Of a stretch of 64,000 bases of DNA, positions 35,418-46,445 are shown piece after piece (position 1 is the first letter of the stretch; every line of letters starts with the position of its first letter). Source of the DNA: Steinernema hermaphroditum. Its lineage: Eukaryota; Nematoda; Chromadorea; Rhabditida; Steinernematidae. The notes under the pieces were generated by a model. It did no database searches and was not told the DNA's origin. It saw only the letters and a program-made list of their open reading frames with translations. Location: assembly GCA_030435675.1 (NCBI GenBank), contig CM059621.1, forward strand, positions 8,432,001 to 8,496,000. The letters are read 5' to 3'. A program made the position numbers and the translations under genes.

Positions 35418-38216
35418 GGCGACAGCTGACTGATTCGGCTGTTTTCATCGTATTTGAACAACTCGTCGGTGAGTGACGAATCAGATGACTCTCTTCCCGA
35501 GCGTCACTAATTGGTTCGCCCTTCTGCGCGCCTTCGATTTAATTAAAGCTCCTTCGCCCCTTTGTTTCTTCTCCGGAGCGCCCTCGACGGCGTCAGAGGG
35601 CGCTTTGGGGCGGAGCGTCTCTGCAGCGCTTCATGCAAACGATCTCATTAAAATTTTAGTGCATTAGGGGGGCGCAGATCAAATAATGAAACCTGGGACC
35701 CGGGGCGGGCGACACCACGAGGACGAGGGGATAACCTAATCATCAAGTCTCGTCTTAACGCGCCCCTTTCCGGGCCTGGCGGTGAGCTTTTTGGGCGATC
35801 CGCCTGCGGCGCAGCGAGCTGCAGCTGCGCGCAATCGATGTTTTGTGCACCCCTAGGCAGGCCGGCCGACTGACCTGATTGCTCTTTTTTGATTTATTTG
35901 ACGAGGTATATGGTTCCCTCGTCCTCCGGTGCGGTTGCCGGGGGTGGCCGTGGCTCTGGAGGTGGCGATTCTGTGGACTGTGGACGGTGATTTACTCGGG
36001 AGTCCTCGAGAAATCGCAATTAATTCTTTAGCGGCCGAAGAAGAGGTCGTCGAGGGGACCCAATTCAGGGGGCGATTCGAAGTTACAACCAAAAAATTTA
36101 ATTTCACTTTTTGGATCCGATGAATTTGGCCAATTTACAATCAGTTCACCCCGAGCACGCCTGACCCACGTCGACTATAGTCCGTGGAGGACCCCCAGAA
36201 GCACTCGTCCCTTCGGGTATCCAAATTGTTGTTTTTTGCTCTTTGAATGTATGCGATTAGCTTGGCGCTATAAATTACGTTCTCTTTTTGGTTCCGATTC
36301 GGTCGACTCATAAACGCATCGCGTCAGAAGCGATGATTTATGGCGATTTACGCTCTTGACACTTTCGTTTTTAGAAACAATCGGCTTTTTTGGTAAACAC
36401 CATGCCTTTGGAGTCGGAGGCTGGAATGTGTCCAGCGCTGTAGGAACTGTCCTCCAATTTTCTGTAATTCCTGTCGCTTCCAGTTCCAGTTTCGGCGCTG
36501 ACGAAATCTATCAAAACACGCGAAGACTCTACCTCTCTGTGCGAGAAAATACAAAAGTAGTGTAGGTGGTGTTCCTCGCGCCAAAAAAAACGCTTTTTTA
36601 AGAAGTTCTTCCCCCCATTTGAGGGCCTAATAGGGAACTTTGTATTTGACCACCGCATGGCGACGGTACAGCGCTGCTTCTGGTCGTATTCCCCCTCTCC
36701 GCCCGAAAATAATATGCTTCAGCTAAGCAATTCCAGGAAAACTGCGTTTGTTTGTTGCTCATAACCACAACAAGCCTTTCTAGAATTCGGCGCCTCCGAA
36801 GAGAAGCGCCACACTCTAATTCTCCGCTTGCTCGTGAAGTGTCCAAAACTGGAAATCGTGTGAGAAACGTTGCGAATGGCAACCTGCTTGGAGATCGGAA
36901 TGTCTCTGGAAGCACCTAACTTTTATCGCGCCATTAACGGAGAATCGAACGATTTATGTCATGGCTTTCGGGCATACGGTCCCATTAGAATCGACAGTTC
37001 TGCTTTGCTGCCGTCGTATGTGTGCAGAGATCCCCTACTCGCACTTTAATCCCCCAAGAAAGACACATTTCGGCACTCGTAGCTGTCCTCAGGCCTGCAC
37101 TCTTCACTGTGGCCTCGGGACAAACTCCCATTTGGTGCACTCAGATGTAGTTTTTGCTTGTTTTTGCGGGCTAATCGCAACAACACTTCGCCTCGAGTCC
37201 TCTGTTTGTCCTACAGTCGTCGTTTCATTGTTGATATTTGGGACTCTCGACGCGCGGCTGAGCTATCATCGTCGCCACTAATCGTCGCTTCGAGGGTCCT
37301 CCGCCGCGGCGACAGTTCGCCCTGCGCGGTTATTAATACCGAGGGTCGTTAAGAATTCATTGGGATTTCGTCTTCCGCGAGAGAATGACAGATCGACGAC
37401 TCGCGCACGTCTAACACACGATTCGCGCCCTTTTTCGTGAAATGTTCCCTTTTCGGTGTTGCGGGACTGAGTCACTCAACGCGCCTTCGGCCGCCTCTGC
37501 GGGCGCACTGTCATCTGCTGGCAATGCCTCCGACTAGCTCCGACCGTTTTTCCAATTCCGACCACGCAATTGCTTTTGTCTCCGGTACCGTAATCTCGCG
37601 CGTCATATCCCCAACCTGTCAAAGTCGCTCGTCAGCCCTCGCTCGCCCTTTGCTTCGTTATTGTCGATTCCATTTCGTCGGCCGTCAATTCCCTCATTGT
37701 TTCCACCAGAGTAACTCGATCGCCCCCAACTGGGTCGCCACCCCTGCCTGCCCTCTCGCCATTTGCATAATCGTCCGCCGCTACCGTATCTACTGCCGTT
37801 CGAGGCGAGGATTTCTCCTAGTTTCAAGGCCTTCGGGCGAACCGTTCGTCGATTTACGCGTTATCGATACATCTCAGGGCAATACGTCGCGCGCCAACCG
37901 GTAGTTCCGAGGCGACGCCACATGTCGCCGACGCGAATTCCCTTCAGAACCTCGTTTGTTTTTGCCCTTTTCTCTCCATTTCGGCTACGCGCCTCCGCCA
38001 TTCGAAGGTCAAGACGAGCACTTCTTCCGTGGATTCTCCTCTGGTCTCCTGGCGAATATTCGCATCTGCAATCAAAGATTAGAAAAGTACCACTTGGGGC
38101 CTCGTAACGGCTATTGTCCGATGCCGATGAGAGCGGGGTGAGAGGGCAGTTTGTTATTGTGGTCGTTGGTCGAAAGAGAATTGTGTTCTCTGTTTGTGCG
38201 TCACAACAAAATGTTC
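35418..38216. other. 2.8-kb intergenic region with GC-rich islands
   Basis: No gene supported. GC-rich blocks at about 35500-36080 and 37240-38140 contain motifs such as TTTAATTAAAG and CAATTAATTC and lack coding periodicity in any frame; open frames that cross them have no domain. They are candidate regulatory modules for the flanking membrane-protein genes. Confidence 0.45.
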
Positions 38217-38289
38217 CGACCTCGGCAGGATTCGAACCTGCAATCTTCGGTTCCGTAGACCGACGCGTTATCCATTGCGCCACGAGGCC
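38217..38289 (-). tRNA. tRNA-Arg (anticodon ACG)
   Basis: A 73-nt cloverleaf folds on the minus strand. The acceptor stem GGCCTCG/CGAGGTC has one G-T pair, and the discriminator is G. The D arm contains the A box TGGCGCAATGG. The anticodon stem is TCGGT/ACCGA with loop CTACGGA (anticodon ACG at 38252-38256 region), and the T arm is GCAGG-TTCGAAT-CCTGC. All four stems pair, unlike the tRNA-derived repeats elsewhere. There is no intron. It is followed by TTTTG-like sequence for Pol III termination (AACATTTTGTTG). Confidence 0.95.
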
Positions 38290-38690
38290 ACCTGCTTCGC
38301 ACCTGTACTGCCTCTACTACGTGGCAGTGCAGATGGGTGTACGATCGGCTTTCCGAGGCGATTCCGAGAACTCAAACACTTCGATTCCATGATCGCGACC
38401 CAGTCCGCACCACTTGATTATCTGTGTTTGTCTATCAGCGCCTTCGACCCTCGAAAACCAGTCGGCGAGCCTCGAGGAGCCAGAAGTCGATCCCTTAATT
38501 ACTCACTTCTGCCACTTCGCTACGTGCCTCTGTTTTGTCGGCGCCTTCGAGCGCCCACTCCGTAATTGATTTGTCTTATCTTTTCAATTATCGCCCCGGA
38601 GGGAGTGCTATCGCAAGCGTCGTCCTCCGCTTCCGCGTCTCCCTGGCTTCTGAAGGGTCCATTGACACCTTTCAGGAGTGCTCTCCGCGC

Positions 38691-39261
38691 ATGTACCAGC
38701 ACCGAAGGCCCCCGCCGACGACTCTCGACACGATCGTCGAGATCTCGGGCGCCTCGGGCTCCGACGACGGCACCATCGACACCCCCACCACGGCTCTCCT
38801 CGACGAGTTCGAAGTGGCCGACGACGGGCCCGTCCTCGACAAGCGGCTTCTGCTTCTGGTCCTCGGCACTCTTCTGGCAATAGTTACTACTGGGCTTTGG
38901 ATCTTCTGGAAAGGCATCGAGGATGGCAGTGTGGTTACGGTAGCACTGATAGTGCTCAGTGGGTGGATGCTGGTGGCCACCTGCATCGTCGGAAGCCGGA
39001 ACGTCTTCGTGAAGAGGAAGGAGCGCTACTTGAGGGGAGAGGCCGACCAGTTCAGCGAATACGTGGTGAGTGCCTTTCTGGGAATGTACACTCTGTCTTA
39101 GCACAGGCCTATCCACTGTTTGGCTTCGATCCTCCGCCCTGACTCACATCTTTCAGAAACGCGTGACGAACCCAGAGCTGATGAAGAACAGCACAGTGGT
39201 CGGAACGGGCAAGCCTATGCTCTCCCTCTGGTTCCACCCCCGCAAGGGGGTCTTCGTCTGA
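38691..39261 (+). CDS. two-span membrane protein of unknown function (159 aa)
   Basis: Exons 38691-39065 and 39157-39261 join in phase 0. After a 60-residue polar, acidic N-terminus (MYQHRRPPPTTLDTIVEISG...DEFEVADDGP) come two hydrophobic segments, LLLLVLGTLLAIVTTGLWIF and VVTVALIVLSGWMLVATCIV, linked by a short loop, then a basic C-terminal part (SRNVFVKRKERYLRGEA) ending LWFHPRKGVFV. Both termini are probably cytosolic. A TTTCAG at 38670-38675 just upstream looks like a trans-splice acceptor and decides the choice of this ATG over longer upstream open frame. I do not recognise the family. It lies between six-cysteine paralogues D and E. Confidence 0.7.
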
Positions 39262-39408
39262 ACCCTCCCTCTCGGAAGAGTCCCTTCCCTCCCATCGGGT
39301 AACTCCGTCCCTATCAAGATGGTCTCCGAACGTTTATCATCAATGCAGTGATACTCGAGTGCCTTACTGTGTTAATATTTTAATGAAACACTTCTACAGC
39401 ACAAAGCT

Positions 39409-40611
39409 CTAATAGAATCCGTTCTTCTGCATACGGTACTGCCTGGCCTCGTGGTCATCGTGGTGCCTGTACTGGAACTCTCTGTTCGCGGGATGGGGCA
39501 TCATGTGCACTCCTCGGGCCTGGTTGAAGACGATGTCGCCGTCCGTTCGGATGGGATTACGGTAGAAGGAGGCGCGGAAAGCGCGACACACGTAGCACGC
39601 GACAAGGCTCGAGCAGCAGAGGAGCACGATGAAGAAGGAGATCAGCATAATCCACCTGAAACGAACGGGGGATTCTGGATTGTCGTTTCAAGGTGGGGCT
39701 GATCTGTGGATTTGATTTGGATGCGGAAGGAAGTCAACTTAAACAGAGTGTAAATAGGCAAAATTCTTTTTGGATTTTCATCACGGAGTACGTTGTGGTC
39801 AGACGTGAATTCATAAAGGTCAATCACATCGCTCTACAAACGGGGACTCCTACGAACGTCGCCTTTCATCACTTTTCATCGTCAATAACTCTGAAAAGAA
39901 ATGATAAAGCCACCGTAACCTGATTGTATAGAATTAGGGACTGCGTTTCAAGGTTCCCGAAAATCATATGCCACCCTTTAAAAGGGTTTTTAGCTCCACT
40001 AAGCCTGCGAACTTGAAGGGATACGGACTTCGTGTCCGCCATCGAAAAATGGAGAACTATCAGAAGGGTCCCACGCAGCTCACTCCTCCCCACTCATCGG
40101 CGGATTTTCGCTACGGCCAATCCAACAGTTTATCTTTGTAATCATAGATTCCATTTCTAGGATGAATAAGATCGTCCAAGGTGGAGTCTCCGCTAGGAAA
40201 TGCGCGCAACTGTTAACACTGAAGGGCTCTTTCTTCGAGCTGGCTTAACATCCATAGGTTCCAAAATTGAATAGATAACCCACCCCCGGGGATGAGTTGT
40301 CGGGTATGAGCTGCTGTGATACCCTCTCATAAGGTTGCTAACCCTGTCCCTTTAAACAATATTTGGATAAACCATGTTCGCTCAATCCAAGGGCAAGTCG
40401 CAGCAACCAACATGATCATCCTGGGGTCGACGGGGAGACAGACGTAGTGGTTCTCGGTGCCTCCATTGCAGTTACTCGCGTAGAGACATTCGGACTCCTT
40501 GCAGAAGGACTTGCCTGAAAGCGCGCGCTAAGACCTACTCGCCCGGAAGAGCTCACAGGAATCGATGGAGTCGTAGCAGACGACGTGATCACCGGAGACG
40601 CGGTTTCCCAT
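39409..40611 (-). CDS. six-cysteine mini membrane protein, paralogue E
   Basis: Exons 40611-40557 (55 bp), 40514-40412 and 39655-39409 give 134 aa. Exon 1 encodes MGNRVSGDHVVCYDSIDSC, intron 1 is again 42 bp, and exon 2 gives KSFCKESECLYASNCNGG...YVCLPVDP, matching the family spacing x6, x3, x4, x5, x9. The span (IMLISFFIVLLCCSSLVACY) carries the same CC pair as A and C. The tail is longest in the family, His/Arg-rich (FQYRHHDDHEARQYRMQK) and ends NGFY. The donor of intron 2 is GTTGGT, weaker than in the paralogues. The 3' end converges on the two-span protein gene 148 bp away. Confidence 0.7.
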
Positions 40612-40735
40612 CGCGCGGACTGAATCGCAAAGAAGACGCGCGTTTATTTGGGACAGGTTGGGGAACGCGGCGGAGATAACGACCGCAGAGGGTGTGGCGG
40701 GGTTACATCTTTATTATTAGGCAACACAGGGTGAC

Positions 40736-41531
40736 TCAGTTGATGCAGCTGCGCTCCTCGTCGGGGAACTTGAACTCCATGTTCATGGTACCCGCCTCGA
40801 ACCATTTGTTCACCTTCTCGCTGCGGGTCACGTACTCCGACGGCACTCCGAGGTCCACCTTGCGCTGGCAGGGCTGAAGCGAAGCTAGGACCGTTCGGGA
40901 CAGAGGACATGCTCACCTTGATGCCGTCGTCGCAGTCGTGGTACACCTTGAAGTGGACGTTCATCTCGAAGACGGAGCCGACGCCGCCGCTCAGCTCGAA
41001 GTTGCCCTGGGCGTCCGTCTTGCCCGCTGCCAGCTGGTCGTCGGTACCTGCAGGAGATGGACCGTTTTTTTGGATTTGAATGCTTTAGATCGTATTTCTC
41101 GGAAAACTGGTTCCTCTGGGGTTTCTCTGTACACGTCTCCCCTCTGTTGGTAGTGTACTCTTGAGCGCGAAAAGGTACAGTACTGCTCTGTGACCGTCGG
41201 GAATAGAGAAGTAATATTTGCTCGGTGTTCGAAGGTATTTGAATTTGTGAACTCTAACCCTCTACTGTATCACAGAGCTCTGTAGTAGACTTAGATCCAA
41301 AAATAGTGTACTTTTGTGCGATCCCAATAGTTTGACAAGTGGATAGGCAACACGGGTTGACTCTATCGCCCTCAGACCTCACATACCGAGCTTGTTCTTG
41401 TTCCAGAGCTTGATCTGAGTGTCGGCGAGAGGCTTCGTGCCACAGAGGAGACGTCCTCGGATTCCGACGGACTGCTGACGGAAGGCGATGGAAACGCCGA
41501 AGAGGGCGACGATCAGCAGAAGAACCTTCAT
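40736..41531 (-). CDS. transthyretin-like (TTR family) secreted protein
   Basis: Exons 41531-41387, 41047-40917 and 40873-40736 give 137 aa. A signal peptide (MKVLLLIVALFGVSIAF) is followed by the nematode TTL core: RQQSVGIRGRLLCGTKPLAD, KLWNKN, AAGKTDAQGNFELSGG, HFKVYHDCDDGIKPCQRKV, and a C-terminal EERSCIN. Four cysteines fit the family pattern. These proteins are secreted, nematode-specific relatives of transthyretin; one C. elegans member bridges apoptotic-cell recognition, but most have no known role. TTTATT at 40709-40714 gives a minus-strand AATAAA just after the stop. TTTCAG precedes the ATG by 3 bases (trans-splice candidate). Confidence 0.95.
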
Positions 41532-44500
41532 CTCTGAAAGCGAATAGTGAGCAGCACTGAGCGGAAGGAAGACCCGGTCGCGGCTAAGAGATCGACTCAA
41601 CTGGTCTGCCGAAGGTCGAATTTATCGTCTTTCGGCGGGGATGTTTGTTCGCCGCCTGTCTTCTTCTCTGCCCTCCGCAGCAAAACAGAGCGCCGAGGTC
41701 GTGATTCACTCACCGCCTAGCGGCACAAACAGAAAAAACTTTCCACCGTTGTGTCGAGCGGAGTTGTGCAATCAACAGGTTTGTCACGTAGAACGGACCT
41801 CTACGAGCAACCTCCTTCTCGGTGGGGAATCTACGACCCGGGATCTGAGGGGGGGGGGGAGAGGAGGGGAGAGAAGTCAGCTGACTCAGGGGAGAAACAC
41901 TGTGTTTTGGTGCTGATGTGTAACTGGCCATAAAGCAGCTCTTCTTCGTCATTCACTCTATTGTCCACACTCCATTCATCCAGTCACTTTTGACAAACAA
42001 CTAGGAATCGGAAATACGGAGTCATTTGGTGGATCAAAAGATGATTCAAATTGCACAAGAAGATTCGTCTATCGAGACATCTTGCTCTGCATACCTTCCG
42101 TATATTTAAGCGCACATGAAATGGGGCTACATGTAAGCATCCTTTACTTTCGCTCTGTTTGGTGCTAATTCCAAACAGGTGAATTGTTGGAAACAGTGAA
42201 CTGAAAATCTAAATATCCTCAATCATATGTAACAAAGGTGTTCTCCCATTACTTATTATGGTGGTTTGTTCAAGTACTGCGCTACATCAGTTCTCTACGT
42301 CATCCATAAAACAATAAACAATAAAACGGCCAAAAACGAGTGTTTGTCATCGAATTTTGTGTTCGTTAACAAAGTAAATACAAGTTTATGAGTGATTTTA
42401 TTTTTCAAAAGAAGACCTAAAGAAGGCAAGGTTCGAGTATAAGTTGACTCTTCTCTTCTCGACAACGACGGACCTTACGGCCCCCAGTTGAATTCCTCCT
42501 TGGTACACCTTTCCCAGGCCGACATGTGTCATCGGGAGAAGTACTACGGTGGCGAAAAATGTGAGAAGTTTCTGAGGAAAAGCTACAAGGAGGCAGACCG
42601 TGCGATGTACGACCGCTCACTCAAATCATTCGAGCGAGCAAGAGAGCGATCGATCACTGGGATGAAAGACAGCCGCTTCACAAATTCGAGCCATTTGATA
42701 TCTAATAAGGTTTAGTCTCAAAGAATATTTTCACGAATAGAATAGATTTGCAGTGATGGCCACTGGTTTGATTTGCGTCTCAGACAATATTTGGATGAGT
42801 TATCTCCATCACTGAGAATGCTTGGCTACTGCTCCTCAGAAGCTGTTCTCGGACCATGAATGAGGAACGTCGGAGTTAAATAGTCACAGCAAGCACATTC
42901 AATATGCCGCTGCGGTCGTTATTTCTGGATTCCAGCACTTGCTTCCTTTTCGATTCAGCACTCATTTGTCCCCATCTGGATTCTGAATAATCCTCCCAGA
43001 CGTACCCATTCTTAAATCTCTTGTTGGATCTCCAGGGGGTTCTTCCTTGTACGCGCGTTAGAACTTCTTCAGTTCGAGGTCCTACCGTATGCCCGAGCCC
43101 AGTAAGCATCTGTAATGGGCAATGCTGAGAAGCGACCCGGTTCTATCCAAAACATGGACACTCTGTTCAACGGAAAAGAAGTTTTTTAAGTTCCAGAAAC
43201 CGTCTCTTCCAGAGGAACCGCCCGATCCTCTGATCTCTTTCTCTTCCCATTCTCAAAAGCATTTCAATCTCCTAAGGAGAGTTTTGTTTCTTTTTATTTA
43301 CCCAAGTTCACAGGATGATTGCTTGTTATGATTCAGTGACGAAACTGCCTATTCAGTGAACTGAGGGGCGTCATGACTGCACCACCGGCAATGAGTCAGC
43401 CCTAACTAGTGGGATCCTGTTTCGAGGCATCACTCATTCTGTGTTATTCGCCTCATCTGTCATTCCCATTTTAATTTCCTTCTTTTTTCGACCGTTTTTA
43501 CGTTATCAACAGTAGCACTTCCAAGTTAGCGGGTTTAAGAGCTAAGAGATCACGCTTTCTTTCCTTCTGCAAGTCTTTTCAATCAAAAAACACAAAACAA
43601 AAAATGAACGTGTCCAGATTGGTCACTGCCTTGCCAAAACTCTAGGTTCCTCTGCGTCCTAAGATTCAGCGGTCAAAACGGCCGAAAGCGAGTGTTGTTC
43701 ATCGACTTTTGTGTTCGTTTACAGCCACAATAAACGATTCATCGGATCTGGGGTGGTCAAATCTGGCCGGCAGAGCAAATATTCTTCTCGAAAACAGCCT
43801 GATCTCACTTCCAACTATTCGCTCTGATCCCGAGGCTCCCCATTTCCACTCTCTGACGCCCTTCAAGTCCATGCAGGGCACACTTTTGGAGCTCTTTGCG
43901 TTGGTCTCTCCGGAAACGAATTGCAATGAGCGCCGCCGATCCTTCCGATCAAAGGAATATTTCCGTGCTCATTTCCATCTCAATGTTATCCCGGGTCGCC
44001 CTCCCCTAATCGGATCCCCTCGGCGCCACAGTTTGCACTCCAGGCCCTCCCCGCAAGGCCTTTAAAGGGCGCCGTCCAAGCGTGGTTTCACCGTTTCCCG
44101 TCGGCGCCGCTATCCTCCCGGCCAATTAATCTCTCTTTTTCATAATCGCGGCGACCTTGATCTCGACGCCCAAGTTGTCTTCATCGCTTAAAATGATTAA
44201 TGGCGCAGCTTTAAGTGCACGAAACGTGCTCGACTTTTTGGAATTTTGCAGTTCTACGTCTCGGAAAAAAAGTTGGCTCCTTAATGTTTGCTTCTAGGGT
44301 CTTCGACGGTGCATCCCTGACTCATTCGGGTGAAATGCCATTCCTAAAATACATTAAAACCGTTAGTCATCTGTCATCTCCCGTGAAAGTCGATCTCTGA
44401 GTAAGCGGGAGGCGTGCCAGGAATAGGAAAACGCTTTCTCTGAAAATCACTAGACGTCAACATGGAACGTTTCCTTTGTTTAGTTTTGGGGAACAATGTG

Positions 44501-44785
44501 TGTCGTGTCTAGGAAAGATCAATTCCTAGACACTATTTCTAACCGCGTTCATTTTCGTCTTCTCCACACGACCTTTTCCACGTTGTTTGCCAAGTCGGCC
44601 CTCCTCTTCTCTTCTTGACTTCAAAAGCCTTCCGAATTCAAAGACCACGTTGCAACATTTGTGCGAAGGTCGGCGATCTCCGATCCCACCCCGGGAACCT
44701 GTTTGTGCCGATGCCCGTGTTCGTCGGGTGCCTTCGTCCCCTTTGAGAACCGCCGCCTCATTCTCTTTGCTTCAGCGCTATCGCC
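41532..44785. other. 3.3-kb intergenic region
   Basis: Apart from the exon-like block at 42518-42715, no gene is supported. A run of Gs lies at 41850-41862. Two similar ~50-bp segments occur at 42322-42374 and 43672-43723 (both AACGGCC...AACGAGTGT-type, ending TTTTGTGTTCGTT). A GC-rich island at about 43740-44190 (AGGCGCCGTCC, CCCGGCCAATTAATC) resembles those elsewhere and lies 0.6 kb upstream of the aquaporin gene. Confidence 0.45.
42518..42715 (+). pseudogene. isolated cysteine-containing exon-like block
   Basis: After a good acceptor (ACCTTTCCCAG, ending 42517) the frame reads ADMCHREKYYGGEKCEKFL and continues charged and helical (KSYKEADRAMYDR), then runs into sequence related to the dispersed repeat and ends in a stop. 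The first ~100 bp look coding in composition, but no partner exons are visible on either side. It may be an orphan exon or gene remnant cut by the repeat. I do not recognise the source. Confidence 0.25.
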
Positions 44786-45814
44786 ATGTTGGACAGCCTC
44801 CGGCCCCGTCTCTCCCTCAAGAGCCCGCTGGGTCGCGCCCTTCTGGGCGAATTCGTCGGCACCGCCGTCCTTCTCGTAAGTGCTACCGTACCCCTCGCGG
44901 ATGCATCCTGGATTCCAGCTGATCATCTGCTGCGTGTGCGCCCAAGAGAAGCTCGCGAGTCCCAAGGTGGTGAACGAGATGATCAACATTAACGTCGGCG
45001 TCGGTTTGGCCGTCGCCTTCGGAGTCGCCATCACGGCCAAGCTCTCTGGTGGGTACTGTAGCTCTGCCCCGCTAAGGCGTCCCTTCTAGGAGGCCACATC
45101 AACCCCGCCGTCTCCATCATGTTCCTCAGCTTCCGACAGATCAGCTTCGTCAAATTCGTTTTGTACTGCATCGCACAAACCCTCGGAGCGTTCGTCGGCG
45201 CTGCCCTCACCTACATCGTCTACTACGGTATCTCCGCCCCCTCCCAGCGCCCCTAAACACCTTCCAGATGCCCTCAACAACTTCGACGGTGGAGTCCGCG
45301 AGGTCTACGGCTCCAAGTCGACCATCGGAGTCTTCGCCTCCGTCCCCTCTGAGTTCCTCGGCCCCGTCAACGGCCTCGCCGACCACGTGGGTTACTGGAT
45401 CACTCCTCCATCAACGCGCTCCCCCTTCAGATCATCGGAACGGCGATCTTCTGCATCTTCATCTGTCACCTCACCGACAAGCGCAACTCGTATCCCTCGT
45501 GGGCGCAGCCTCTCCTCATCGGCCTCAACTTCGTCATGATCGGCACCGCCTTCGGTCTCAACGCCGGCTATCCCTACAACCCTGCCCGCGACCTGGCGCC
45601 GCGTCTCTTCGCCCTCCTCGCCGGATACGGCTGTGACGTGTTCAGCTACAACAACTACAGCTGGTTCTGGGTGCCCCTCGTCGGTCCGATGATCGGAGGC
45701 GTCCTCGGAGGTTGGATCTACCAGCTGGCCGTCGGCTTCCACGTTCCCGACGACAACGAGAACAAGTACGAGCTAGTCGCCTTGAAGAACGGAAAAGACG
45801 TCGAAGACGCCTAA
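44786..45814 (+). CDS. aquaglyceroporin (MIP family)
   Basis: Five exons (44786-44875, 44919-45048, 45090-45227, 45268-45386, 45431-45814) give 286 aa with six membrane spans and two half-helices. The first NPA box is GGHINPAVS and the second is GYPYNPARDLAPR. The Asp right after the second NPA (NPARD) and the long loop E mark the glycerol-permeable subgroup, such as C. elegans aqp-1/-3/-7. The N-terminus is short and cytosolic; the C-terminal tail is acidic (KYELVALKNGKDVEDA). It conducts water and small solutes such as glycerol as a tetramer in the plasma membrane. All introns are 40-44 bp; the first contains a TACCGTA heptamer. Confidence 0.97.
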
Positions 45815-45886
45815 AGCGAACAAGAACCTCACCTCGACCCTCTTTTGTGATTTTATTCCCTGCACCCCCAATGAACATAAAGATAT

Positions 45887-45911
45887 GAATGTTCCATGCC
45901 ATGGAACATTC
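45887..45911. terminator. perfect 25-bp palindrome after the aquaporin gene
   Basis: GAATGTTCCATG and its exact complement flank a single central C, 73 bp after the aquaporin stop and just after AACATAAAG. It could form a stem in the RNA 3' end or be a dyad protein-binding site. No target duplication suggests a transposon. Confidence 0.5.
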
Positions 45912-46140
45912 AGTAGCAACGCATTCCTGCTAAGCAAATGTAAGACAATAGAGACATCGATGGCTCTCCGAGCACTGTTTTCTTCGCGATTGAGTGTTGC
46001 CAGAGCGAGCAAAACCTTCGCAATACGTTTGCGGACGACCAGAAATCTACAGAATGATAGTGAATCAGGCAAAAAAGAAGGACGGACTGCTACGAAAATA
46101 CTAGCAGCTAGTAATACAATACGTGACACACGCTAAAACT

Positions 46141-46444
46141 GCTATCGGTTGGCTCATTGGCAGCGCGGCTGCCTGCCATGATGGGGGTCGGGGGTTCAAT
46201 CCCTCGTGATGCCTGCCACTTTTTTATTCGATATTCGGAAATCTTCGAATAGCGAATCGAATCGAATATTCGATATTCGAAGATCCTCGAATATCGAATC
46301 GAATCGAATATTCGATATTCGAAGGTTCTCGAATATCGAATCGAATCGAATATTCGATATTCGAAGATCTTCGAATATCGAATCGAATATTCGATATTCG
46401 TAAAAACTCGAATTATTCGATTCGATTCGATTCGATTCGACAAC
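46141..46444. repeat. tRNA-like block followed by ATTCGA satellite
   Basis: 46141-46214 resembles a tRNA head, with an A box near TTGGCTCATTGG and a B box GGGTTCAATCC, but the acceptor stem does not pair. Directly after it lie about four copies of a 41-bp unit made of overlapping CGAATATTCGATATTCGAA palindromes, decaying to (TTCGA)n at 46418-46440. The order tRNA head plus simple-repeat tail suggests a SINE. The open frames across it are artefacts of the repeat. Confidence 0.7.
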
Positions 46445-46445
46445 C

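Noticed and set aside
45961..46136. 58-codon frame starting MALRALFSSRLSVARASK, like a mitochondrial presequence
   Set aside because: The frame ends after 58 codons with no further exon or domain, and it borders the SINE-like repeat.
46141..46214. Functional tRNA
   Set aside because: A and B boxes are visible but the acceptor stem does not pair and satellite follows directly.
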